64,000 bases of DNA from Curtobacterium ammoniigenes NBRC 101786 (GCF_001571045.1 NZ_BCSV01000001.1:1-64000), one strand, 5' to 3'; shown: positions 32,267-41,071, counted from the stretch's first letter. The notes: generated by a model not told the origin, from the sequence alone. A program made the numbers and translations.

Positions 32267-33387
32267 TCCGCATGGCTCACGCGATCAGCACCGTCCGCAC
32301 GCCCCTCATCGCCGCGATCGCCGGGCTCGTGATCGGTGGACTCGTCGTCAGCTCCGTCTGGCTCGCCGTCGCCCTGCGCGGCCCGGGCGGCGGACACCAC
32401 CCGGTCGCTGCACCGGTCGACCGACCGACAGCGACCGCGACGCCGAGTCCGAGCACGGCGGGCGGGGCGGCGCTCGCCGGCCCCACTCCGGCCGCATGCG
32501 CACACCCCACCGCCACGGTGACCACCGCGAAGGCGCTTGAGAAAGCCCTGGCTGCTGTGCACGCGGGCAGCGTGATCGCGATCGCTTCCGGAACATACAG
32601 CGGCAAGTTCGTCGGCTCGGGCAGTGGCACCGCTCAGAACCCCATTGCACTCTGCGGGGCGAGCGGCGTCGTCCTCGACGGCGGCGGCGTGCACTCCGGC
32701 TACGCCCTCCACATTCAGGACGGCTCGAACTGGGTCGTCTACGGCGTCCACGTGCAGAACGCGCAGAAGGGCATCGTCTTCGACACGGTCAGCCACTCCC
32801 TGATCGACAGCGTGACGGTCACCGACATCGGCGACGAGGGGATCCACCTCCGCAAAGGATCGACCTACGACACGATCAGCCACAGCTCGGTGAGCGGAAC
32901 CGGCACCTACAAGCCGCAGTTCGGTGAGGGCATCTACGTCGGATCGTCGAAGAACAACTGGTGCTCCTTGACCAACTGTCAACCAGACCGGAGCGATCAC
33001 AACCTGATCACCGGGAACACGATCTTCGACACCGGCGCCGAGAACATCGACATCAAGGAGGGCACCACCGCCGGAACGATCTCCGACAACTCCTTGAACG
33101 GCACCGGGATGCAGGGCAAGAACAGCGCGACCTCGTGGGTGAACGTCAAGGGGAACAACTGGACGATCACCGGAAACCACGGCGTGCACTCCATCAAGGA
33201 CGGGTTCTCCACACACCAACTCCTGAACGGATGGGGCACCGACAACACGTTCTCGGACAACACCGTGCAACTCGACAACAGCACGGGCGTCGCGTTCGCG
33301 CTCAGGCCGGTCCTCGGCAACGTCGTCGACTGCAACAACACCGTGATCGGCTCGAACGAGCTGAGTACGACCAAGTGCACCGGCTGA
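32263..33387 (+). CDS. Second beta-helix polysaccharide-active protein
   Basis: 374 residues. One N-terminal anchor helix (TPLIAAIAGLVIGGLVVSSVWLAVAL), a Pro/Thr/Ala linker to about residue 80, then a pectate-lyase-like parallel beta-helix: ALEKALAAVHAGSVIAIASGTYSGKF, SGVVLDGGG, VYGVHVQNAQKGIVFD, DIGDEGIHLRKGS and HNLITGNTIFDTGAENIDIKEG. The DEG and ENIDIK edges are similar to substrate-facing positions of lyases and epimerases. GTG 32263 overlaps the previous stop (GTGA); ATG 32272 is an alternative. Predicted extracellular and tethered. Confidence 0.83.
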   Translation: MIRMAHAISTVRTPLIAAIAGLVIGGLVVSSVWLAVALRGPGGGHHPVAAPVDRPTATATPSPSTAGGAALAGPTPAACAHPTATVTTAKALEKALAAVHAGSVIAIASGTYSGKFVGSGSGTAQNPIALCGASGVVLDGGGVHSGYALHIQDGSNWVVYGVHVQNAQKGIVFDTVSHSLIDSVTVTDIGDEGIHLRKGSTYDTISHSSVSGTGTYKPQFGEGIYVGSSKNNWCSLTNCQPDRSDHNLITGNTIFDTGAENIDIKEGTTAGTISDNSLNGTGMQGKNSATSWVNVKGNNWTITGNHGVHSIKDGFSTHQLLNGWGTDNTFSDNTVQLDNSTGVAFALRPVLGNVVDCNNTVIGSNELSTTKCTG

Positions 33388-33586
33388 GGCGTAGCGCTCC
33401 AGCCCGCACCCGCACCCCTTCACCCGTGCTGCTCCACTCCGAACCGCACCACTCGCACCGCTTCACCCCGCACCGCTTCACGCACTCCGCACCCGCACCG
33501 CTTCCAGACCGGTGACCGCCGCGAGCGAACCCGAACCGAACGCGACCGTCACCATTCCATACCGCTGACCCGAAAGCGAGACCACC

Positions 33587-35014
33587 ATGTCCGACCAGAT
33601 CCGCCCCGCGGCGGCGACCCTGCCGCCCATCGCCGAACACCCCCGCCTCACCGTCATCGGAACCGGCTATCTCGGCGCCACCCACGCCGTGTCGATGGCC
33701 GTCCTCGGGTACGAGGTCCTCGGCGTCGACGTCGATCCCGCCAAAATCGACGCGCTGCTCGCCGGCCGTGTTCCGTTTCATGAGCCGGGCCTCCCGGAAA
33801 AACTCGCGGAGGCGCTCGCGAGCGGCCGGCTCCACTTCACGACGAGCTTCGACGAGGCCGCGCGCTTCGGCGACGTCCATTTCATCTGCGTCGGAACACC
33901 CCAACAGCGGAACTCGAACGCGGCCGATCTGCGATTCGTCGACTCGGCCGTCACCGAACTCGCCCGTCGGATCGACCGCAAGGCACTGATCGTCGGCAAG
34001 TCGACGGTGCCGATCGGAACCGCGCAGCGGCTCACGACCCTCGTGCACGAGGTGTCCCCGGCAGGCGCGGACATCGAGCTGGCGTGGAACCCGGAGTTCC
34101 TGCGCGAAGGGTGGGCGGTTGAGGACACCCTGCACCCCGACCGGCTCGTCTTCGGCGTCGCCTCGGCATGGGCGGAGGCGCAGCTGCGCGCGGCGTTCCG
34201 GCCCATCCTCGACGACGGCACACCGCTTGTCGTCGTCGACCTGGCGACGGCGGAACTCGTCAAGGTCGCGGCGAACTCGTTCCTCGCGACGAAGATCTCG
34301 TTCATCAACGCGATGGCCGAGGTGTGCGAGGCGACCGGCGCGGACGTCAACCTGCTCGCGTCCGCGCTCGCATACGACTCGCGAATCGGGGGTCGGTTCC
34401 TGAAGCCCGGGCTCGGGTTCGGCGGCGGCTGCTTGCCGAAGGACATCCGCGCGTTCACCGCACGAGCGGAGGAGCTCGGTGTGGGGAACGCCGTGCAGTT
34501 CCTCCGCGAGGTCGACGGGATCAACCTGCGCCGACGCACCCGCACCGTGGATCTGGTGCGGGAGCTCGCCGGCGGAACGCTCGAGGGGAAGCGGATCGCC
34601 GCGCTCGGGGCGACGTTCAAGCCGAATTCAGACGACATCCGTGATGCACCTGCGCTCGACGTGGCGCACATGCTGCACGGAGAGGGGGCGATCGTGTCCG
34701 TCTACGATCCCGCGGGAATGGAGAATGCGCGGCGGGTGCGGCCTGACCTGCACTACGCGCCCTCCATCGCTGCGGCCGTGATGGACGCCGATGTCGTGGT
34801 GCTGCTCACCGAATGGCAGCAGTTCCGCGACGCAAACCCGCGCGATCTGGGAACGCTCGTCCGCGAGCGCAAGGTCGTCGACGGGCGTCACGCTCTCGAC
34901 GCGGATCGCTACCGCGCCGCAGGCTGGGAGTACCGCGCACTGGGTCGCCCGACGCATTCGCGAACGGTCGAACTGTCCGTGGACGCGCGGGACGCTGCGC
35001 TGCAATCAGCCTGA
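33587..35014 (+). CDS. UDP-glucose 6-dehydrogenase
   Basis: 475-residue cytosolic enzyme oxidising UDP-glucose to UDP-glucuronate with two NAD. Rossmann GTGYLG at 25-30, NPEFLREGWAVEDTLHPDR at 168-186, catalytic Cys282 in GFGGGCLPKD, and FKPNSDDIRDAPAL in the UDP-binding C-domain. The GGGCLPKD form is typical of actinobacterial UDP-glucose dehydrogenases. It starts 199 bp after the second beta-helix gene and would give the synthase its uronic-acid donor, so the polymer is probably a polyuronide or contains glucuronate. Confidence 0.9.
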   Translation: MSDQIRPAAATLPPIAEHPRLTVIGTGYLGATHAVSMAVLGYEVLGVDVDPAKIDALLAGRVPFHEPGLPEKLAEALASGRLHFTTSFDEAARFGDVHFICVGTPQQRNSNAADLRFVDSAVTELARRIDRKALIVGKSTVPIGTAQRLTTLVHEVSPAGADIELAWNPEFLREGWAVEDTLHPDRLVFGVASAWAEAQLRAAFRPILDDGTPLVVVDLATAELVKVAANSFLATKISFINAMAEVCEATGADVNLLASALAYDSRIGGRFLKPGLGFGGGCLPKDIRAFTARAEELGVGNAVQFLREVDGINLRRRTRTVDLVRELAGGTLEGKRIAALGATFKPNSDDIRDAPALDVAHMLHGEGAIVSVYDPAGMENARRVRPDLHYAPSIAAAVMDADVVVLLTEWQQFRDANPRDLGTLVRERKVVDGRHALDADRYRAAGWEYRALGRPTHSRTVELSVDARDAALQSA

Positions 35015-35132
35015 ACGACGTGACGTGCGGGGCTCCGATGATGGGTACGTCGGAGTCCCGCTCTCGTCGGTCGAGTGGTGGACTCGATCGCGTCCCCATT
35101 GTGCTCCTCAGGCCCTGACGGGACTCGCCGTG

Positions 35133-35138
35133 TACCGT
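35133..35138 (+). promoter_or_regulatory. -10 box for leaderless maltokinase
   Basis: TACCGT, 7 bases, ATG 35146. Confidence 0.5.
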
Positions 35139-35145
35139 CCGCAGC

Positions 35146-36537
35146 ATGAGCGAGGCCGCCGTTCCCCACGACACCACTCCTGGCCGCGTCGGGCCGATCA
35201 CCGATGCCACGGTCGCCGGATGGATGGCGCGGCAGCGCTGGTACGCCGCCAAGGGACTCGATCCGCAGCTGCGTCTCATCGCCCGCGTTGACGTGCCGCT
35301 CGGTGACGTGCTCATCAGCACCCGCTTCGTCATCGACGACGCGCCGTCCGAGCCCGTCCTCTACCAGGTGCCGCTCACGCAGCGGACCGCACCGATCCCC
35401 GGGCTCGAACATGCGCTCGTCGCCTCGGATGGGCGCCGCTGGCTGTATGACGGCCCGCACGACACCGCGTACGCGCGGTGGCTTCTCGACGCCATGAGCG
35501 AGGCAGCCGTCATCGATGGCTCCGACGCGGTGATCGCGGGTCGGAACCTCGTCGCCCCAGGCGAGTTGACCGATGCTCGCGTCCTGCGCGGCGAGCAGTC
35601 GAACACGTCCATCATCTGCGATGTGCAAGACGGCCCGGTTGACCAGGTCATCGTGAAGGTGTTCCGCGTGCTGCACCATGGCGACAACCCCGACGTCACC
35701 ACCCAGGCGGCGCTCTCCACCGGAGGCTCGCGTCGCGTCCCTGCGTCGTTCGGCTCCCTGCGTGGCACGTGGCCGGACGTCGGGAGGCTCGAGGGCACCG
35801 CCCACGGACACCTCGCGTTCGCGCAGGAGTTCCTCCCCGGACTCGAGGACGCGTGGCGCGTCGCCCTCAGGGCGGCGAGCGAGGGGGTGTCGTTCGCGGA
35901 CCGGGCGCGCGAGCTCGGACTCGCCGTCGCGGAGGTGCACCGCGTTCTGGCGGAGCAGCTGCCGACACGGCAGGCGAACGACGCGGTCATCGACGAGGTG
36001 GTCGCCTCGATGCGCACCCGTCTCGAGACGGCTGCGCGCGACGTTCCCGCAATCGCGCGGCATGCGGAAGCGATCCGTTCGATCCAGGAGCGGACACGTT
36101 CGCTCGTGTGGCCCGTGTTCCAGCGGATCCACGGTGACCTGCACCTGGGGCAGGCGCTCGACGCGCCCGGCCGCGGCTGGGTGCTGCTCGACTTCGAAGG
36201 AGAACCGCTTCGGCCGATGCCGGAACGCTCGCGGCCGGACGTCACGCTCCGCGATGTCGCGGGCATGCTCCGCTCGTTCGACTACGTCGCTGGTGCGCTG
36301 GCGCACGCCGACCCGCCGGTGCAGACGGGAAGCTGGGCGCACGATGCGCGTCACGCGTTCGTCGACGGCTACATCGAGGGCATCGGTGTCGATGTGCGCG
36401 CGCAGCGGGCGCTGCTCGACGCGTTCGAACTCGACAAGGCCGTCTACGAGGCGGTGTACGAATCGCGGAACCGGCCGGACTGGCTCGAGATCCCGGTCCG
36501 CGCGGTCGAGCGACTCGTCGCCCGCTCGGCGATGTAG
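35146..36537 (+). CDS. Maltokinase
   Basis: 463 residues, resembling actinobacterial Mak/Pep2, which phosphorylates maltose to maltose-1-phosphate with ATP for the GlgE alpha-glucan pathway. The N-terminal cap has the RWYAAKG motif. The kinase lobe has RIHGDLHLGQ (catalytic Asp331) and LLDFEGEP (metal Asp349), then RDVAGMLRSFDY. Partners usually next to it (treS, glgE, glgB) are absent from the window, so here it is an orphan. Its final codons and stop are part of a tandem repeat running downstream. Confidence 0.88.
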   Translation: MSEAAVPHDTTPGRVGPITDATVAGWMARQRWYAAKGLDPQLRLIARVDVPLGDVLISTRFVIDDAPSEPVLYQVPLTQRTAPIPGLEHALVASDGRRWLYDGPHDTAYARWLLDAMSEAAVIDGSDAVIAGRNLVAPGELTDARVLRGEQSNTSIICDVQDGPVDQVIVKVFRVLHHGDNPDVTTQAALSTGGSRRVPASFGSLRGTWPDVGRLEGTAHGHLAFAQEFLPGLEDAWRVALRAASEGVSFADRARELGLAVAEVHRVLAEQLPTRQANDAVIDEVVASMRTRLETAARDVPAIARHAEAIRSIQERTRSLVWPVFQRIHGDLHLGQALDAPGRGWVLLDFEGEPLRPMPERSRPDVTLRDVAGMLRSFDYVAGALAHADPPVQTGSWAHDARHAFVDGYIEGIGVDVRAQRALLDAFELDKAVYEAVYESRNRPDWLEIPVRAVERLVARSAM

Positions 36538-36685
36538 GAACGCGCTCGGGGCAGCCTCCGCGATGAGGCGCGCCATCGGGCAGCCTCCGCGATGAGGCGC
36601 GCCGTCGGGCTAGCCCCGCGATGTGGGTACGCCCTCGGGTTAGCCCCGCGATGAGGTGCGCCGTCGGGCTCGCCCCGCGAGCGCA
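36524..36685. repeat. 29-31 bp tandem repeat including maltokinase stop
   Basis: About five and a half copies; the GCGATG landmark recurs at 36529, 36560, 36589, 36618 and 36648, with a partial at 36677. Each copy also carries a TCGGG block. The first copy is the end of the maltokinase coding region with its TAG; later copies are intergenic and diverged. Confidence 0.8.
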
Positions 36686-36746
36686 GAGCGCAGCAGCGCT
36701 CCCCGAACCGTCAGCGACGGCGCGTGAGGAGGGTGATCGACGCCCT

Positions 36747-37295
36747 CTACAGGGCGAGAAGCGGCGTGGTTCCGTGTACCGCGACGAGTGCCTCGGAGGC
36801 CGCGAGCACGAACGCCGACAGCGCCAGACTGCGAGAGACCATGCGCCAGCGACCGGTCGCGTGCGGGTAGATCAGGCCGATCACGGCGAGCACGGCCGCG
36901 CCACCGGCGACCGCTCCATACGGGTCGAATACGACCGCCGCGACCGCGAGCATCACCGCGCACCAGGAGAACACCGACAGTCGACGGGGAGGCGCGTCCC
37001 ACGTCCGCCAATCACCGTTATTGCCGTTCGCCGACCAGTCATCGGCGGCTGCGATGGTGCCTGCGGCGCTCGCCCTTGCGCCGGTGGCCGAGACTCCGCG
37101 CCGGCCGGTGTCCGAAGCGGCGGATCCCGCGAACGTGACGGAGAAGGCGGGGGTGTGGTGGGCCTCCGTGACGGAGACGACGGTGTCGCGTGCCGGCGCC
37201 GCCTGCGTTGCCTCGCTCCAGGTGCGGCCGTCCCACCAGCGCAGACGGTCGGCGTTCTGCGGGTCGGGGAACCATCCCGCTTCCGGCAACGTCAC
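36747..37295 (-). CDS. DUF2510 domain membrane protein
   Basis: 182 residues. The N-terminal DUF2510 motif (GWFPDPQNADRLRWWDGRTWSE) is followed by a Ala/Thr/Ser linker to about residue 100. Two or three hydrophobic helices follow (LSVFSWCAVMLAVAAVVFDPYG, AVAGGAAVLAVIGLIYP, SLALSAFVLAASEALVAVH). DUF2510 is an actinobacterial tryptophan-rich module of unknown role. GTG 37295 is chosen because AGGGAGAA lies 6 bases upstream; a GTG 10 codons earlier adds a His-rich start. CGCCCT/AGGGCG hairpin bases surround the stop codon. Confidence 0.82.
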   Translation of the reverse strand: MTLPEAGWFPDPQNADRLRWWDGRTWSEATQAAPARDTVVSVTEAHHTPAFSVTFAGSAASDTGRRGVSATGARASAAGTIAAADDWSANGNNGDWRTWDAPPRRLSVFSWCAVMLAVAAVVFDPYGAVAGGAAVLAVIGLIYPHATGRWRMVSRSLALSAFVLAASEALVAVHGTTPLLAL

Positions 37296-37451
37296 GACGA
37301 CTTCTCCCTGTGGGTGATGGTGCACATGGTGCTGAAGTGCACGATCGACCCTACGGGCGCTCGAGATGCTCTTCCAGCCCCAGGTCGAGTGTCAGCACTA
37401 TGGGGGACCGGCGTGTCGGACGGTGGGGCGCGCGTGGGTGTGGTAATCGCG

Positions 37452-38504
37452 CTACTGAACCACGGCCTCCGGGTCGACGGAGCGAGCGGCGTCGATCTCG
37501 GCGAACACATCGCGAACGCCGGCCAGCAGGCGTGCGTTGAAGTCGACGCCGAGCTGGTTCGGCACCGTGACGAGGACGGTGTCCGCGGCGGCAGCCGCAG
37601 CATCCGCGCGGAGCTCCTCCACGAGGCGTTCGGGCTCGCCGATGTAGCTGCGCCCGAATCGTGCGAGCCCGCCGTCGAGGTAGCCGACCTGATCCTGCCC
37701 CTCCACCTGCGCGCGAACGCCGAAGTAGTGCCGCGACTCGTCATCGACGATCGGGATAATGCTGCGCGACACGGACACGCGGGGCGTCCGCTCCCAGCCC
37801 ATCTCAGACCAGCGCTCGCGGAAGCGGCGGATCTGCTCCGCCTGCAGCTCGTCGAACGGAACGCCGGTGTCTTCGGTGAGCAGTGTCGACGACATCAGGT
37901 TCATGCCCTGCTCCGCCGTCCATTCGGCGGTCGCCCGTGTTCCGGCGCCCCACCAGATCCGGTCGGGCAGCGTCTCGCTCAGCGGGAAGATCGGGAGGCC
38001 GCCCTCCTGCCCGGTCATCTGCGGGTTCGCGTTCGCCATCGGTTCGCCGGCGATCGCCCGTCGGAAGATTGCGGTGTGCAGGCGCGCCATGTCGGCGTCG
38101 GTCTGATCGTCGGCCGGCACGTGCCCGAACGACTCGTAGCCGGCAAGTGCGGTCTCGGGCGACCCCCGGCTCACACCGAGCTGGAGGCGCCCACCGGCAA
38201 TGAGGTCGGTCGCTGCCGCTTCCTCCGCCATATAGAGCGGATTCTCGTAGCGCATGTCGATGACGCCCGTGCCGATCTCGATCCGGCTCGTGCGAGCGGC
38301 GATGGCGGAGAGCAGTGGGAACGGCGCAGCCTGCTGCGGCGCGAAGTGGTGCACCCGGAAATAGGCGCCGCCGACGCCGATCTCTTCGGCGGCGACCGCG
38401 AGATCCACCGCCTGGAGGAGCGCGTCGCTCGCGGATCGGACGCGTGAACCCGGCACGTTCCGCCAGTGCCCGAAGGAGAGGAAGCCGATCGTCGTCATGA
38501 TCAT
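37452..38504 (-). CDS. LLM class flavin-dependent oxidoreductase
   Basis: 350-residue luciferase-like TIM-barrel monooxygenase or F420-dependent enzyme. MTTIGFLSFGHW start, AYFRVHHFAPQQAAPFPLLSAIAARTSRIEIGTGVIDMRYENPLYMAEEAAATDLIAGGRLQLGVSRGSPE is the canonical core, and IWWGAGTRATAEWTAEQGMNLMSS sits near the middle. Flavin (FMN or F420) use cannot be distinguished by eye. A paralogous relative lies at 44713. ATG 38504 and ATG 38498 are both possible starts. Upstream is the second hairpin-repeat array. Confidence 0.88.
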   Translation of the reverse strand: MIMTTIGFLSFGHWRNVPGSRVRSASDALLQAVDLAVAAEEIGVGGAYFRVHHFAPQQAAPFPLLSAIAARTSRIEIGTGVIDMRYENPLYMAEEAAATDLIAGGRLQLGVSRGSPETALAGYESFGHVPADDQTDADMARLHTAIFRRAIAGEPMANANPQMTGQEGGLPIFPLSETLPDRIWWGAGTRATAEWTAEQGMNLMSSTLLTEDTGVPFDELQAEQIRRFRERWSEMGWERTPRVSVSRSIIPIVDDESRHYFGVRAQVEGQDQVGYLDGGLARFGRSYIGEPERLVEELRADAAAAAADTVLVTVPNQLGVDFNARLLAGVRDVFAEIDAARSVDPEAVVQ

Positions 38505-38620
38505 GCGAACGTATCGAAGCGGGCGGGCATTCCGTGCGGGCGGCGCGCAGATGGGACTTCGGGGCGCGGGGCGCGGTTTCTGCTGCGGCGCCGCTTCCGC
38601 TGCGGGCGCCGCTTCTGCTC

Positions 38621-39111
38621 CGGCGCGCGGCTCAGGTTCCGCCGGAGGTCAGGTTCTTGCTGTGCGGCGCGTGTTGTCGGCAGGAAGTTGTGGTGCCGGC
38701 GACTGTGCGCGGCGCGTCGCGCGGCCCAAGCTGCGCTGCCACGCGCCCCGCGCGCCGCGCACGGCGCACGGCGCGTCGCGGTGCGTACGCCCGGTCGCGG
38801 TCGCGGTCGCGGTCGCGCTGCGCGCGCGGCCCGCAGCCCCGCGTCGGCGCGCGGCTCAGGTTCCGCCGGGAGTCAGGTTCTTGCTGTGCGGCGCGTGTTG
38901 TCGGCAGGAAGTTGTGGTGCGGGCGACGGTGCGCGGCGCGTCGCGGGGTGTACGGCCCGTCGCGGCTGCGCTGCGCGCGCGGTTGCGCCCCGCCACGGCC
39001 CGGAGCCCCGGTGCGGCGCGCGGCTCAGGTCCCGCCGGGAGTCAGGTTCTTGCTGTGCGGGCGTGTTGTCGGCAGGAAGTTGTGGTGCGGGCGGCCGCGC
39101 ACGGCGCGTCA
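38621..39111. repeat. Intergenic hairpin repeat family, array 2
   Basis: Three copies of a roughly 100-bp unit start at 38621, 38845 and 39014. Each reads CGGCGCGCGGCTCAGGT onward, then TCAGGTTCTTGC, a GCG-rich loop and GGCAGGAAGTTGTGGTGC. TTCTTGC and GCAGGAA make a G-T containing stem. The GCTCAGGTTC, GCCGGG and TTCTTGC blocks occur in the same order as in array 1 (191-592), so both belong to one family. Spacers are simple CGCG-rich DNA. The whole 38505-39163 gap has no convincing gene. Confidence 0.78.
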
Positions 39112-39151
39112 CTCGGCCCCACGCTGCCGCCGGAAACGCAGCGACGCGGCA

Positions 39152-39157
39152 TACGGT
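39152..39157 (+). promoter_or_regulatory. -10 box for leaderless DksA-like gene
   Basis: TACGGT, 6 bases, ATG 39164. Confidence 0.5.
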
Positions 39158-39163
39158 TGCCCG

Positions 39164-39529
39164 ATGACCAGCCAGGAGGCTCGCTCAGCGGACCCGTTCG
39201 ACCCCCGTTCCGCTCTCGACGCGGAGCTCGCACGAACACGAACGCTGCTCGCGGAGGTCGAGCGCTCCATGCAGGACGTCAGCGATGCTCGCGATGGTGC
39301 GAACAGCGACGACGAGCACGATCCCGAGGGTGCGACGCTGGCGTGGGAGCGGGGAACGCTCGGTGCCATTCGCCGGGACGCGCTCGATCGGCTCGCACTC
39401 ATCGCCGCGGCGCTGGAACGCCTCGACAAAGGAACCTATGGGCGGTGTGCGGTCGGCGGCGAGCCGATTCCCGAGGCGCGGCTCGAGGCCATCCCGTGGG
39501 CATCCTCCTGCGTCGCCCACGCGCGGTGA
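39164..39529 (+). CDS. TraR/DksA-like protein with degenerate zinc finger
   Basis: 121 residues. An N-terminal coiled-coil hairpin (ALDAELARTRTLLAEVERSMQDV, then TLGAIRRDALDRLALIAAALERLDKGTYGRCAVGGEPIPEARLEAIPWASSCVAHAR) has the DksA/TraR layout. Where the family has two CxxC knuckles this one has CAVG and CVAH, so only Cys, Cys and perhaps His remain. Family members bind the RNA polymerase secondary channel. Start set by the TACGGT box. Confidence 0.83.
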   Translation: MTSQEARSADPFDPRSALDAELARTRTLLAEVERSMQDVSDARDGANSDDEHDPEGATLAWERGTLGAIRRDALDRLALIAAALERLDKGTYGRCAVGGEPIPEARLEAIPWASSCVAHAR

Positions 39530-39615
39530 CCACGCGTGCCCGACGCGGACCCGCCTCCAGTCCTGTCCAGCAACTCGGCTGGGCGGTGGAAGGTGCGGTG
39601 ATTGGGCGTCGCGGC

Positions 39616-40959
39616 TCAGTCGACGACGTGGACGCTGCCGGTCGCGGTGCAGAGCACCGACGGTGCCGCGGCGGAACGCTCACGCTCCGCACGCTGGCGC
39701 TCGGCACGCTGCGAGCCCACGGACGGCTCCGCAGTCCCGCGCTCGCCACTCTCGCGGCGGGCGGCCGATTCCTCGACCGCCGCGGTGCGCGGGACCGACT
39801 GCAGGACGAGCGCGATCACCGCGGCGAGCACGACGAACGCGCCGTACCCGACGATGACGGGAACGAGACCGACGGACGGCTCCAGCATGCCGGCGACGAC
39901 CGCGGGCAGACCGAAGGCGACGTAGCTCAGCGTGTACATGCTCGAGAGCAGGCCGGCTCGGTCGGTTGGTGACGCGGTCGCAACGAGGAGCCGCAGTGCC
40001 GCCTGGAACCCAGCTCCGAAGCCGACTCCGGCAACGGCGGTCCCGACGATGAATCCGGGGAGGATCGCGGTGACGGTGAATGCGACGGTGAGCACCGGGC
40101 CGGCGATGAGGGCGACGAGACCGATGAGGACGCCGACCCGCGCGTCGGAGCGCGCGATGACGAGACCGGTGGCGGCGCCGACCCCGGTGAAGAGCGCGAT
40201 CAGTGCGCCAGCGGCGAAGTGGTCGGTGACGTGGAACACCGCGCCGAGCACGCTCGGGATGAGTGACAGGTAGAGGCCGCCGAGCGCCCAGCTTGCGACC
40301 AAGGCACCTGCGACATCGCGGAACAGCGTGCGGGATGCGCGTGGCACCGAGATCGTCGGCACGAGCGACCGGAGGGCGCCGGGACGGCGCTCGACCCGCT
40401 CCGGAATGGCGACGAGCGCGACGATCCCGAGCAGGAGGAGCGCCCCGTAGGCGATGTAGACGAGTTGCTCCGGCGCAGGCCCCCATTGCACGAGCGCGCC
40501 GCTCGACAGTGCACCCACCGCCAGGGCGATCGGAGGCACGGCGCCGTTCAGGACGCCGGCAAGCGCTGGTGCGCGCTCCAGCGAGTGGTCGAGCAGCGCC
40601 GCGCCGAGCGTGCCGATCACGACGCCGACGGCGAGACCCTGCACGATGCGCGCGATGATCAATGACGCGACACCGGTGGCGCCCGCGAACAGCACCATCG
40701 ACACGAGGATCCCGGCGAGCCCGACAGCGAGCACCGGCTTCCGGCCGATGTAGTCGGACACCGATCCGGCGGTGAGCAGGCTGGCGAGGAGACCGCCGAC
40801 GTAGATCGCGAACACGCCCGTCAAGAGGAGCGGCGTCAGGTGCCACTGCGCGGCGTATACGGGGTAGAGCGGCGAGGGGACGGCTGACGACGCCATCGAG
40901 ATGAGGATCATGGCGGCGATGATCCAGAACGCTGCGACCGACCTGGCTGACTGTTGCAT
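39616..40959 (-). CDS. MFS transporter (12-helix)
   Basis: 447 residues, with 12 predicted helices. The motif A region reads SDYIGRKPVLAVGLAGILVSM, and helix 1 starts after SARSVAAFW. The C-terminal 45 residues are a charged, Arg/Glu-rich cytoplasmic tail (RRESGERGTAEPSVGSQRAERQ). Drug/proton antiporter-like; substrate unknown. GGAGGG ends 6 bases before ATG 40959; the ATG at 40965 would abut it, so the second is chosen. Divergent from the ArsR-like gene at 41072, with inverted repeats between them, so probably repressed by it. Confidence 0.88.
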   Translation of the reverse strand: MQQSARSVAAFWIIAAMILISMASSAVPSPLYPVYAAQWHLTPLLLTGVFAIYVGGLLASLLTAGSVSDYIGRKPVLAVGLAGILVSMVLFAGATGVASLIIARIVQGLAVGVVIGTLGAALLDHSLERAPALAGVLNGAVPPIALAVGALSSGALVQWGPAPEQLVYIAYGALLLLGIVALVAIPERVERRPGALRSLVPTISVPRASRTLFRDVAGALVASWALGGLYLSLIPSVLGAVFHVTDHFAAGALIALFTGVGAATGLVIARSDARVGVLIGLVALIAGPVLTVAFTVTAILPGFIVGTAVAGVGFGAGFQAALRLLVATASPTDRAGLLSSMYTLSYVAFGLPAVVAGMLEPSVGLVPVIVGYGAFVVLAAVIALVLQSVPRTAAVEESAARRESGERGTAEPSVGSQRAERQRAERERSAAAPSVLCTATGSVHVVD

Positions 40960-40978
40960 GATCATCCCTCCGCCTCCT

Positions 40979-41042
40979 GTACGACAATGTTCGTACTGGA
41001 CTCCTTTGTACCGGACCTCGCTAGTTCGACGCAAGTCGTACT
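40979..41042. promoter_or_regulatory. Putative operator between MFS and ArsR-like gene
   Basis: GTACGACAATGTTCGTAC (40979-40996) is an inverted repeat (GTACGA/TCGTAC, 6-base centre). A further TCGTACT half-site lies at 41036-41042, next to the ArsR-like promoter. The spacing covers both divergent promoters. Confidence 0.5.
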
Positions 41043-41058
41043 GATGAGCGAACAGTGA

Positions 41059-41064
41059 TACCGT
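41059..41064 (+). promoter_or_regulatory. -10 box for leaderless ArsR-like regulator
   Basis: TACCGT, 7 bases, ATG 41072. Confidence 0.5.
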
Positions 41065-41071
41065 CCCGTGC

